Part shown: positions 20,595-29,241 of the stretch, piece by piece | How the letters are laid out: every line of letters begins with the position of its first letter | Position numbering within the stretch: position 1 is the first letter of the stretch | Assembly (NCBI RefSeq): GCF_001507855.1 | Contig: NZ_LGEN01000002.1 | Location: 62,001-126,000 of the forward strand | Source of the DNA: Halomonas sp. 54_146 | GTDB taxonomy: Bacteria > Pseudomonadota > Gammaproteobacteria > Pseudomonadales > Halomonadaceae | Direction: 5' to 3' | Length of the DNA: 64,000 nt | The notes under the pieces: model-generated | Seen by the model: only the letters and a program-made list of their open reading frames with translations | What the model was told of the DNA's origin: nothing | Databases searched by the model: none | Position numbers and translations under genes: made by a program

Positions 20595-21233
20595 CTACTG
20601 TCTGGCCAAGTAGACCCGTCTTGCTAGCAGCAGGAGTTCAAGGGTGGCGATCAAAATTAAGCTGTAACCAAGTAGCTCAACCACTTCTTCAGCGACGTTT
20701 TTAAAGTCCCGCGTATAGCTTTCTTGAAGCACCGCGCGCCAAAAATCCTGCCGCCCATATAAGCGCGAAAAAATATAAGTGGTTAGCACGCCAGCCGTAA
20801 ATAAACCAAAGGCAAAGGTATTGCTATAGTGGGTGAACTCTTCCAGAAAGCGCCGTCGATAAATGATTACCCACGTAATCGATGGGATAACAATGAGTGC
20901 AACCAGTACTTTCCAGGTGTGTCTGGCGACATAGTTGTCGAGAAAATAGTCTTGTTCACGCACTAAAGAGGCAGCCACAAAGGCCAATAAAAGTAGCGTG
21001 ACGGTTGGCCAGACCTTAAGTACTTGGCGAATATAAATCAGCATGGCGCAGCAAGTGGCCAGCACTAGCGTTTGGGTGAGTTCGGTAAAGCCTAGCTCTG
21101 AAAACCGCACCGTGGGAAGGTATAGCGCTTCTAAATAGGCCCCTTGAGCTATCGCGCCAATAAACAGTACGTAAAGGACGGCACGTACTAACATGGTTTG
21201 AAATCCGATGGGCCAGGCAGGGGGAGGAGACAT
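20595..21233 (-). CDS. Multi-pass membrane protein of unknown function
   Basis: I do not recognise this family. The 212 aa protein has about six hydrophobic segments (roughly residues 14-34, 45-65, 75-92, 105-125, 145-165 and 185-205), with charged loops such as YRRRFLEEF and SRLYGRQDFW between the last ones. I choose the ATG at 21231-21233, which has AAAGGA seven to eight bases upstream; the frame is open for 18 more codons. It stands alone, convergent with rpoD and divergent from sdaA, and has a perfect palindrome 37 bases upstream that may be an operator. Confidence 0.7.
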   Translation of the reverse strand: MSPPPAWPIGFQTMLVRAVLYVLFIGAIAQGAYLEALYLPTVRFSELGFTELTQTLVLATCCAMLIYIRQVLKVWPTVTLLLLAFVAASLVREQDYFLDNYVARHTWKVLVALIVIPSITWVIIYRRRFLEEFTHYSNTFAFGLFTAGVLTTYIFSRLYGRQDFWRAVLQESYTRDFKNVAEEVVELLGYSLILIATLELLLLARRVYLARQ

Positions 21234-21269
21234 ACCAACATCCTTTGAGGGTAAGCAGCGTTGCTGTTT

Positions 21270-21285
21270 GCATGTTAAAACATGC
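21270..21285. promoter_or_regulatory. Perfect palindrome, possible operator
   Basis: GCATGTT-AA-AACATGC is a 7-2-7 perfect inverted repeat in the spacer between the membrane-protein gene (minus) and sdaA (plus). Size and symmetry suit a dimeric HTH repressor; no candidate regulator is adjacent. Confidence 0.45.
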
Positions 21286-21421
21286 ATGGGTGAATGTTCA
21301 TTATATAGTCACACTTATGTGTTGGCACGTCGGTTTTGCGGTTAATCACTCGACGTTTGGTCGTCGGCGCTGCAAAGTGTCTAATAGGCAGGTAATAACA
21401 GCGTTGTGAGGCGTGATAGGC

Positions 21422-22804
21422 ATGGCTATTAGTGTGTTTGATCTTTTCCGAATTGGCATTGGCCCCTCAAGCTCCCATACGGTGGGCCCGATGCGCGCAG
21501 CCCGCGATTTTGCCCTGGCGCTTGGTGACGCCAGCGTTACTCGCTTGGTGATAAGGCTGCATGGGTCACTAGCTGCCACCGGGGTGGGGCACGGTACCGA
21601 CCAGGCAGTCATTATGGGGCTAATGGGCGAAGCGCCTGAAAGCATTGATCCAGACACGATTGCATCGCGGCTAGAAAAACTGGAAGAGGGTGAGCCGCTG
21701 CTGCTCGCCAATGGCCAGCCGATCAGTTTTTCACGGCATCACGATGTGCAGTGGGATGATACCTGCCTGCCGTTTCACCCTAACGCCATGGTGCTAAGCG
21801 CCTATTGCGATGACGCGCTGGTGGCGACCAATACGTTTTACTCTCTTGGCGGCGGTTTTTATGTCGACCAATCTAAAGCAGACCAAGCCAAGGCAGACCA
21901 AGGCGAGGTTGGCGACGACGCCACTGAGCTGCCTTACCCCTTCGAGACAGCCGCCGAGCTGCTCGCCCTGTGCCAGCAGCATCAGCTGCGTATTAGCCAA
22001 TTGATGCTTGAAAACGAAAAAGCCTGGCGCAGCGAAGCGGCTATTCGTGAAGCGCTGCTGACTATTTGGCACGCCATGAGCGACAGCATTGAGAATGGCC
22101 TACGCGCGACGGGGCATTTGCCCGGCGGGCTCAACGTGCGCCGTCGTGCGCAGCTGCTTCATCAACAGTTGCTTCATCCGCCGGAAAATCAGCGCTTAAT
22201 TGTGTCGAGTTTTACCGTGATGGATTGGGTTAACGTGTTTGCGCTGGCGGTGAATGAAGAGAACGCTGCCGGGCGGCGTATGGTCACCGCACCCACCAAC
22301 GGCGCGGCGGGCATTGTGCCTGCGGTATTGGCGTACTACTTGAAGTTTGAACCCGACGCCAGCGAGGCAGATGTGGTGGACTTTCTGCTGACCGCCGGGG
22401 CGGTGGGCATTTTGTGCAAAAAGAATGCTTCAATTTCCGGCGCGGAAGTGGGTTGCCAGGGCGAAGTGGGCTCTGCTTGCGCGATGGCGGCCGCTGGGCT
22501 TGCCGAAGTGCTGGGCGGCTCGCCGGGTCAGGTAGAAAACGCCGCTGAGATTGGCCTGGAGCACAACCTTGGTTTGACCTGCGACCCGGTGGGTGGGCTT
22601 GTTCAAGTACCCTGCATTGAGCGCAACGCGATTGCCTCCGTCAAAGCCATTAATGCGGCGCGTATGGCCATGCATGGTGACGGCGAGCACTTTATATCGC
22701 TGGATAAAGTGATCCGTACCATGCGCGATACCGGCCGCGATATGCAGGATAAATACAAAGAGACTTCCAAGGGCGGGCTAGCCGTTAATGCTATTGAGTG
22801 CTAG
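21422..22804 (+). CDS. sdaA: L-serine ammonia-lyase (L-serine dehydratase), iron-sulfur type
   Basis: Deaminates L-serine to pyruvate using a [4Fe-4S] cluster. One chain carries both domains: beta domain opening [22 protein letters not shown], and alpha domain with [17 protein letters not shown]. The cluster cysteines lie in [26 protein letters not shown] context and in GLTCDPVGG, with VPCIERNA after. The ATG at 21422 fits the family start; a GTG nine bases earlier is possible. About 460 aa, as usual. A small in-frame 15-base repeat (three copies of a V/A-D-Q-x-x unit, 21863-21907) sits in the loop between beta-domain strands. The stop codon begins a tandem array. Confidence 0.95.
   Translation: MAISVFDLFRIGIGPSSSHTVGPMRAARDFALALGDASVTRLVIRLHGSLAATGVGHGTDQAVIMGLMGEAPESIDPDTIASRLEKLEEGEPLLLANGQPISFSRHHDVQWDDTCLPFHPNAMVLSAYCDDALVATNTFYSLGGGFYVDQSKADQAKADQGEVGDDATELPYPFETAAELLALCQQHQLRISQLMLENEKAWRSEAAIREALLTIWHAMSDSIENGLRATGHLPGGLNVRRRAQLLHQQLLHPPENQRLIVSSFTVMDWVNVFALAVNEENAAGRRMVTAPTNGAAGIVPAVLAYYLKFEPDASEADVVDFLLTAGAVGILCKKNASISGAEVGCQGEVGSACAMAAAGLAEVLGGSPGQVENAAEIGLEHNLGLTCDPVGGLVQVPCIERNAIASVKAINAARMAMHGDGEHFISLDKVIRTMRDTGRDMQDKYKETSKGGLAVNAIEC
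21863..21907 (+). repeat. Three in-frame 15-base repeats inside sdaA
   Basis: Codons encode [15 protein letters not shown]; units 2 and 3 share GCAGACCAAG. A length-tolerant linker in the beta domain is the likely site. Confidence 0.75.
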
Positions 22805-22901
22805 TTCATCAAAGCTAGTTCATCAAAGCTAATTCATCAAAGCTAATTCACCAAAGCTAGGTCAGCAAGTGCTAGGTCAGCAAGTGCTAGGTCAGCGGGT
22901 T
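22801..22901. repeat. Stop-codon-anchored tandem repeats filling the sdaA/LysR convergent spacer
   Basis: Four 14-base units CTA(G/A)TTCA(T/C)CAAAG run from 22801 to 22856; the first contains the sdaA TAG stop. They are followed by CTAGGTCAGCAAGTG twice (22857-22871, 22872-22886) and a third copy, CTAGGTCAGCGGGTT, from 22887 that contains the LysR gene's TAG stop on the minus strand and its last codons. The whole spacer is therefore repeat units derived from the two gene ends. Confidence 0.95.
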
Positions 22902-23783
22902 ATTGGGTAACACGCTGGCAATATTGGCGACGAGATAATCGACTAGCTGGCGGATTTTGGGCGACAGGTGGCGGTGGCGGGGGTAAACCGCCCACACGGC
23001 GGTATCGTGGTGCTGAAAAGGCTCCAGCACGGCTACCAGCTCACCGCTGGCCAAGTAAGGGGCTACGTAGTAATCCGGCAGTTGCGCAAGGCCCAGCCCC
23101 TTGCGGGCCGCATCCAGTAACGCTGGGCCGGAATTGCCGCTCCAACAACCTTCTACGCGCACTTCGCGGCGTTGGCCGTTCACTTCAAACAGCCAGCTGG
23201 GTCGCGAGCCAATCAGGCAGCGGTGTTGACTAAGCTCTGCCAAGGTGTGCGGGCGCGGCGCTTGGCGAAAGTAACCTTGTGAGCCGACGATATATTCGCG
23301 GCGCTCGCACAGGCGTCTGGCGATTAAGCTTGAATCCTTCAGCACGCCCATACGAATGGCAATATCGTAGCCTTCTTCAATCAGCTCAACAGGGCGATTG
23401 GTAAAGTGCATGTGCACGTCCAGCTGCGGATGCAAACACTGAAAGTCATTCACCAGCGGAGCGATAAAGCGCTCGCCAAAGGTGGTCGCCGAGGTGAGCT
23501 TCAGCAGCCCGTGAGGTTTGGCCTGTAGCGCGCTAATCGCCTGCTCGGCATCGCGCAGTCCGTCAAACAGATGCCGGCAGTGTTCTACGTAAATAGTGCC
23601 CGCATCGGTTAAGCGGATCTGGCGGGTGGTGCGATACAGCAACTGCACGCCCAACTGGTTTTCGAGCTGGCTGACCAAGCGGCTAATATGTGAGGTCGAC
23701 ACCTTCAGGTGGCGAGCAGCGGCGGAGAAGGTGCCTAAACGCACCACCTCAACAAACGCTTCAATACGGCTCCAGTGCTGCAT
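22887..23783 (-). CDS. LysR-family transcriptional regulator (putative regulator of frmA-fghA)
   Basis: A 298 aa LysR regulator: N-terminal winged HTH (FVEVVRLGTFSAAARHLKVSTSHISRLVSQLE, about residues 8-45) and a substrate-binding domain from about 90 (LKLTSATTFGERF ... PLVNDF). Start at ATG 23781-23783, preceded by AGGAG. It diverges from the glutathione-dependent formaldehyde genes frmA-fghA with a 170-base spacer containing an ATTG-N11-CAAT box, so it probably controls them and itself. In Pseudomonas/Halomonas-type genomes a LysR next to adhC is common; the inducer is not known from this sequence. Confidence 0.88.
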   Translation of the reverse strand: MQHWSRIEAFVEVVRLGTFSAAARHLKVSTSHISRLVSQLENQLGVQLLYRTTRQIRLTDAGTIYVEHCRHLFDGLRDAEQAISALQAKPHGLLKLTSATTFGERFIAPLVNDFQCLHPQLDVHMHFTNRPVELIEEGYDIAIRMGVLKDSSLIARRLCERREYIVGSQGYFRQAPRPHTLAELSQHRCLIGSRPSWLFEVNGQRREVRVEGCWSGNSGPALLDAARKGLGLAQLPDYYVAPYLASGELVAVLEPFQHHDTAVWAVYPRHRHLSPKIRQLVDYLVANIASVLPNNPLT

Positions 23784-23804
23784 GGTGGCTCCTGGCGTTA
23801 GCAG

Positions 23805-23823
23805 ATTGTTGCTCAGTGGCAAT
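23805..23823. promoter_or_regulatory. LysR-type operator box (T-N11-A)
   Basis: ATTGTTGCTCAGTGGCAAT: inverted ATTG...CAAT with further symmetry (ATTGNNNCT on each arm), 22 bases before the LysR start and upstream of the frmA promoter. Fits the classic autoregulatory site of LysR regulators. Confidence 0.5.
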
Positions 23824-23845
23824 AATCTTATGAGTGTATCCCGCT

Positions 23846-23874
23846 TTATCAACAGTGCCCAGCTGGCCTACACT
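23846..23874 (+). promoter_or_regulatory. Candidate frmA promoter
   Basis: TTATCA (23846-23851), 17-base spacer, TACACT (23869-23874). It lies between the LysR-type box and frmA. Moderate match; the leader after it has two ACTAGCTCGT repeats (near 23889 and 23906). Confidence 0.4.
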
Positions 23875-23941
23875 GCACTCAACGCAACTAGCTCGTTCAA
23901 GAAACTAGCTCGTCCATGCAATCAATTCGTTTACGCAATAA

Positions 23942-25063
<1,122 letters not shown>

Positions 25064-25098
25064 GTATCATCATTGTTGAGATGATATAGCGCGTTTAA

Positions 25099-25124
25099 AA
25101 CGCGGTGGGGTGACCTGCCGCGTT
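25099..25124 (+). other. Hairpin between frmA and fghA
   Basis: Stem AACGCGG/CCGCGTT around a 12-base loop, followed by only a short T-run. Possibly a transcript-stabilising or weak attenuating hairpin; too weak to call a terminator. Confidence 0.4.
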
Positions 25125-25148
25125 TGCTGCATTTAAAGGAACCTGCCC

Positions 25149-26003
25149 ATGAGCATGAGTGAAACGTTAGAACTGGTGTCTGCTAACCGTAGTTTCGGTG
25201 GCTGGCATAAACGCTACCGCCACTACTCCCGTGCGCTGGACTGCGACATGATCTTCGCCGTTTACCTGCCACCCCAGGCAGAAAACGAGCGCGTACCGCT
25301 GCTTTGGTGGCTTTCTGGGCTGACCTGTAATGACGAAAACTTCATGCAGAAAGCAGGTGCTCACCGCTTGGCAGCTGAGCTTGGCATCGCGATTGTTTGC
25401 CCGGACACCAGCCCACGGGGCACGGATTTACCCGGCGAACACGAACGCTTTGATTTAGGCTCTGGGGCTGGGTTTTACGTCAACGCCACCGAATCGCCGT
25501 GGAAGCCTCATTACCGCATGTACGACTATGTGATCGAGGAACTGCCTTCTGTGGTTCGCCAGCACTTTCCGGTCAACGGGCGCGAATCCATTAGCGGCCA
25601 CTCAATGGGCGGGCACGGCGCGCTGATTATGGCGCTGCGTCATCCGGGGCGTTTCCGCTCGGTGTCAGCCTTTGCGCCGGTGGTGAACCCGATGAATTGC
25701 CCGTGGGGCCAGCAAGCCTTTACGGCTTATCTCGGTGACGATCAGTCGCGCTGGCGTCAGTATGATGCCTGCGAATTGGTGGCCAACGGCGCTTCCCGCC
25801 AGCGCCTGTTTATTGACCAGGGCGAAGCGGATCAATTCCTGGAAGAGCAGCTCACGCCAGAGCGTTTAGAAGCCGTTTGTGAACAGCACGACCATCCTTT
25901 AACGCTGCGCCGCCAGCCGGGTTACGACCACAGCTACTTCTTTATTGCCTCGTTCATTGAGGACCATCTGCGCTATCATGCAGACCATCTCATGAAGCGT
26001 TAA
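25149..26003 (+). CDS. fghA: S-formylglutathione hydrolase
   Basis: Serine esterase that hydrolyses S-formylglutathione to formate and glutathione, the step after FrmA. An alpha/beta-hydrolase of the esterase D family, 284 aa. Visible are the LLWWLSGLTCNDENFMQKAGAHRLAAE-type opening, SPRG, the nucleophile elbow GHSMGGHGAL (serine near residue 153), the acid in DQGEADQFL, and the histidine in YDHSYFFI. AAAGGA precedes the ATG at good spacing; a second ATG six bases downstream is possible. mtgA follows within 11 bases. Confidence 0.96.
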   Translation: MSMSETLELVSANRSFGGWHKRYRHYSRALDCDMIFAVYLPPQAENERVPLLWWLSGLTCNDENFMQKAGAHRLAAELGIAIVCPDTSPRGTDLPGEHERFDLGSGAGFYVNATESPWKPHYRMYDYVIEELPSVVRQHFPVNGRESISGHSMGGHGALIMALRHPGRFRSVSAFAPVVNPMNCPWGQQAFTAYLGDDQSRWRQYDACELVANGASRQRLFIDQGEADQFLEEQLTPERLEAVCEQHDHPLTLRRQPGYDHSYFFIASFIEDHLRYHADHLMKR

Positions 26004-26013
26004 GGATAACTGG

Positions 26014-26730
26014 ATGCTCAATCGCTCGCTGCGCCGTTTCATACGTCTACTATGGCGTTTTATATGGCGTGGCGTGTTTGCGTTTGTACTCCTTTCGGTG
26101 GCGCTGGTCGTGCTGTTTCGTTTTGTTCCACCGCCCGGTTCCATGGTGATGGTCGAACGCAAAATACAGAGTTGGGTTCACAGTGAGCCGATTGATATTC
26201 AGCGCCAGTGGCGCAGCTGGGATTCGCTTTCTGACAACGCCAAGCTGGCAGTGATTGCGGCAGAGGATCAGCGCTTTCCCCACCACCGGGGGTTTGATTT
26301 TGTCGAATTGCGGCGCGCGTGGCAGGCCAGCCGAGACGGCGGGCAGCTGCGCGGTGCCAGCACGCTAAGCCAGCAAACGGCGAAGAACGTTTTTCTATGG
26401 ACAGGCCGCAGCTGGACCCGAAAAGGCTTAGAGGTGTGGTTTACGCTGCTGATTGAAACGTTATGGAATAAGCAGCGTATTCTTGAGGTTTACTTGAACG
26501 TAGCCGAATGGGATAGCGGCGTGTTTGGCTTGGAAGCGGCTTCCCAGCATTACTTTGGGGTTTCCTCGAATGCCCTTACCGAACGGCAGGCAAGCCTGCT
26601 GGCGGCCATTTTACCCAGCCCGCGAACGCGCAGCGCTGCCCGCCCTGACGCTCAAGTGGAGCGGCGTAGCCAGTGGATACGCCAGCAAATGCGCAACTTA
26701 GGCGGCGCTGGTTATTTAGAGCAGCTGTAG
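26014..26730 (+). CDS. mtgA: Monofunctional peptidoglycan glycosyltransferase
   Basis: Polymerises lipid II glycan strands in the inner membrane, family GT51, without a transpeptidase domain. One N-terminal membrane segment (about residues 17-37), then the GT51 motifs: AAEDQRFPHHRGFD with the catalytic glutamate, GASTLSQQTAKNVFLW, KGLEVWFTLLIE, KQRILEVYLNVAEWDSGVFG, and QASLLAAILPSP. Length 238 aa is typical of MtgA. It lies only 10 bases after fghA, so may share its transcript, although no functional link is known. Confidence 0.96.
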   Translation: MLNRSLRRFIRLLWRFIWRGVFAFVLLSVALVVLFRFVPPPGSMVMVERKIQSWVHSEPIDIQRQWRSWDSLSDNAKLAVIAAEDQRFPHHRGFDFVELRRAWQASRDGGQLRGASTLSQQTAKNVFLWTGRSWTRKGLEVWFTLLIETLWNKQRILEVYLNVAEWDSGVFGLEAASQHYFGVSSNALTERQASLLAAILPSPRTRSAARPDAQVERRSQWIRQQMRNLGGAGYLEQL

Positions 26731-26767
26731 TTTGTAATAGCCCTAGCCGCCAGCTTTACTCCATTGG

Positions 26768-27535
26768 CTAATCGTATTTAGCGTCGTCAATCACGGCCAG
26801 TGCTTCTAAATTCGGGTAAGAGAAGTAGTAGCCCTGTTGAGCAGGAATGCCTAGCGCCAGCAGGCAGCGTGACTCCTCCCGGGTTTCAACGCCTTCGGCG
26901 ATTAACTGCGTGCCTAGGGTGTTTGCGAGTGCCACTAAGCTGCGCAAGATAGCCTGGCGGCGTTCGTCGCTATCGCACTGCATCACCAGCTCGCGATCAA
27001 TCTTAAGTGTGTCGGGCCGTAGGTCGGTCAATAGATCAAGGTTGGCATAGCCATTACCAAAGTCATCCAGCGAGGTGGTAAAACCCATTTCGCGGTAGCT
27101 CTCAATAATAGTGCGCATATGCGCGCGGTCCTTGACCCGCTCGGTTTCAGTAATTTCAAAATTTAACCGGTCGGTCGGAAAGCCCACTCGGTGTGCCGTC
27201 TCAAGCGTGGCTTGAATGCAGGCTTTAGGCTCGTAGACCGCGTTGGGTAAAAAGTTGATAGAGAGCCGTTCCTGCATCCCCAGTTCACTTGCAAGCTCAA
27301 TCGCCCTAATGCGGCACGCCTGGTCAAACTGGTAGAGCAAATCATCAGTCACCTGTTCCAGTATTGAAAAAGCCGATTCCCCACCAGGGCCGCGTACCAA
27401 CGCCTCGTAATAGATAATTCGTCGCTGGCTAACATTGACGATCGGTTGAAATGCTATGGTAAACGCAAAAGGCACCGGGGAATCGCAGCGATTACAGCGT
27501 CCGTTTACCCTGGCACAGTGGTGTTGTGCAGACAT
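26768..27535 (-). CDS. EAL-domain c-di-GMP phosphodiesterase with N-terminal Cys motif
   Basis: A 255 aa stand-alone EAL protein. All catalytic positions are visible: YEALVRG (the EAL motif), NFLPN, FEITETE, DDFGNGYANLDL, LKIDREL, AEGVET and QQGYYF, so hydrolysis of c-di-GMP is likely. The N terminus before the barrel carries CARVNGRCNRC, a compact three-cysteine motif that could bind metal or sense redox. A close paralog with the same motif is encoded at 56875-57684. It lies 66 bases downstream of the EamA gene on the same strand and converges with mtgA. No membrane segment, so cytosolic. Confidence 0.9.
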   Translation of the reverse strand: MSAQHHCARVNGRCNRCDSPVPFAFTIAFQPIVNVSQRRIIYYEALVRGPGGESAFSILEQVTDDLLYQFDQACRIRAIELASELGMQERLSINFLPNAVYEPKACIQATLETAHRVGFPTDRLNFEITETERVKDRAHMRTIIESYREMGFTTSLDDFGNGYANLDLLTDLRPDTLKIDRELVMQCDSDERRQAILRSLVALANTLGTQLIAEGVETREESRCLLALGIPAQQGYYFSYPNLEALAVIDDAKYD

Positions 27536-27601
27536 AGTTATCCAAGCCCTGGTATAAAATTTTGATTAGCTATAACTCTTTGGTTAACGACATGTTTATC
27601 G

Positions 27602-28516
27602 TTACCGTTTGATCGCCATCACCACGCCGATGATGGTGACTAACATTCCTGCAAGCCCTAGTAGGGGAAGGCGTTCATCAAACAGCCACCACGCTTGCAG
27701 CGCAGTAACCGGTGGCACAAGATAAAAAAGACTCGCAACACGCGAGGCCTCCCCCTTTTTAATCAAGGCCATGAGTAACAGGATGGCAGCAATTGAGAGA
27801 ATCAACACCAGCCAGCCAAGTGTGAGTATAAACGTACTGCTCCATTCCACCTGGCGGGTTTCAAACAGCAACGCCCCGCTGCCCAGTAGCGCACCCGCCG
27901 CCAAATACTGAATAACCGCCCCGGAAAGCAGCGGCATACTCGTACAATACCGCTTCTGATACAGCGTGCCCAATGAGATGCCTATCAAAGCGGCGGTGAC
28001 GCTGAGCAGCGCACTGATCCCAAAGCCATCAAAAAGCGATTCGCCAATCTCTAGTTTGCTGCCGAGCACCAGGCTAATCCCGATAAGCCCCAAGCCTAGC
28101 CCCACCCATTGGCGCCAGGAAAGCTGCTCACCTAATAAGGGCCCGGCAAAAGCCGCCGTGAGTAACGGCTGAAGGCCAACCAGCAGTGCTGCAAGCCCGG
28201 CGGGCATGCCTAGGTAAATGCCATAAAAGACACCACCCAAGTAGGCACCGTGAACTAAAAAACCCGATATGGCGATGTGTGTCCATAACGTTGGCGAGGT
28301 AGGCCAAGGAATACGCATCACTAACACTAACGGAATTAGCAGCAATAGCGTGGATACAAAACGAATAAACAAAAACGTGAAAGGCTCAGCGAAAGGCAAG
28401 CCGAATTTGGCACCTATAAAGCCTGTACTCCACAGTAGAACAAAAAGTACGGGCATAATGGCCAGCCCGACAGACGATAGATCATCAGAACGTAACTTGT
28501 TGAATAAACTTGGCAT
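27602..28516 (-). CDS. EamA/DMT-superfamily permease
   Basis: Drug/metabolite-type exporter of 304 aa with two EamA repeats, about ten transmembrane helices in all (PVLFVLLWSTGFIGAKFGLPFAEP opens repeat 1). Each repeat carries the family pattern such as LVGLQPLLTAAFAGPLLGEQLSWRQW and LVPPVTALQAWWLFDERLP. The ATG at 28514-28516 has GGGA upstream and starts the conserved part; the open frame extends 40 codons further without conservation. The substrate cannot be predicted; amino acids or nucleotide-related metabolites are common for the family. It diverges from the DUF4168 protein gene. Confidence 0.87.
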   Translation of the reverse strand: MPSLFNKLRSDDLSSVGLAIMPVLFVLLWSTGFIGAKFGLPFAEPFTFLFIRFVSTLLLLIPLVLVMRIPWPTSPTLWTHIAISGFLVHGAYLGGVFYGIYLGMPAGLAALLVGLQPLLTAAFAGPLLGEQLSWRQWVGLGLGLIGISLVLGSKLEIGESLFDGFGISALLSVTAALIGISLGTLYQKRYCTSMPLLSGAVIQYLAAGALLGSGALLFETRQVEWSSTFILTLGWLVLILSIAAILLLMALIKKGEASRVASLFYLVPPVTALQAWWLFDERLPLLGLAGMLVTIIGVVMAIKR

Positions 28517-28660
28517 GTCATTCCCGTGGTTGAGTGTTTTATTTATTTTCTTATACATAACGTTCTTTTTGTTACTGTTCGTTACATATTTAATTGAACC
28601 TGCTTGAAACCAGCACGTCACAGTGGGCACATTCACAATGCATCACCGAGGTTTCTTACT

Positions 28661-29050
28661 ATGCAACGATTAACTGCCCTGTTCTCTGCTGCGCTACTTG
28701 CTACTGGTCTGATGACGGCGACTGCCCACGCTCAGCAAACACAAGAACCCGCACAAGATCCAATGGCTACCCAGCAAGCCCCTGCCCAGGATTTTTCTGA
28801 CGAACAACTCCAGCAGTTTGCCGATGCTTCTCAAGAAATCGCTGTTATTTCTCAAGAATACACTCAGCGTCTGCAGGAAGCGGAAGATGAATCAGCGCAG
28901 CAGGAAGTGCGCACCGAAGCTAACGACCGCATGATTGAAGTGGTCGAAGACAGCGGCCTAGATGTTGATACCTTCAACGCTATTGGTCAATCTATTCAGC
29001 AAGACCCAGAGATGATGCAGCGTGTGCAGGAAATGGCTAACCCGTCATAA
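28661..29050 (+). CDS. Secreted DUF4168-domain protein
   Basis: A 129 aa exported protein: signal peptide MQRLTALFSA... cleaved after TAHA (about residue 23), a Q/P-rich linker, then an acidic helical domain (FSDEQLQQFADASQEI ... YTQRLQEAED ... FNAIGQSIQQDPEMMQRVQ) of the DUF4168 type. The family is common in cyanobacteria and marine/halophilic proteobacteria; its function is unknown. Start chosen at ATG 28661 so that the signal peptide begins the protein; in-frame codons upstream are not signal-like. A strong terminator follows, so it is monocistronic. Confidence 0.85.
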   Translation: MQRLTALFSAALLATGLMTATAHAQQTQEPAQDPMATQQAPAQDFSDEQLQQFADASQEIAVISQEYTQRLQEAEDESAQQEVRTEANDRMIEVVEDSGLDVDTFNAIGQSIQQDPEMMQRVQEMANPS

Positions 29051-29080
29051 GCCTATCGTTGTAGATTAGTTGTGACCACT

Positions 29081-29114
29081 AAAAGCCCGGTGCAGTAAGC
29101 GCCGGGCTTTTTTT
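29081..29114 (+). terminator. Rho-independent terminator
   Basis: Stem AAAAGCCCGG/CCGGGCTTTT around TGCAGTAAGCG with a following T-run; ends the DUF4168 gene. Confidence 0.92.
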
Positions 29115-29241
29115 ATGGTTTTTTATGGGCTTTATGTTAAGCGCCGTTTTTATTATGCCGCTGGGGTTTACGTCGCATAGCCGCCCCTACACAATTCACT
29201 GTGTATATCACCGCGCATGATCGTAACGCCTAGGAGGCCCC

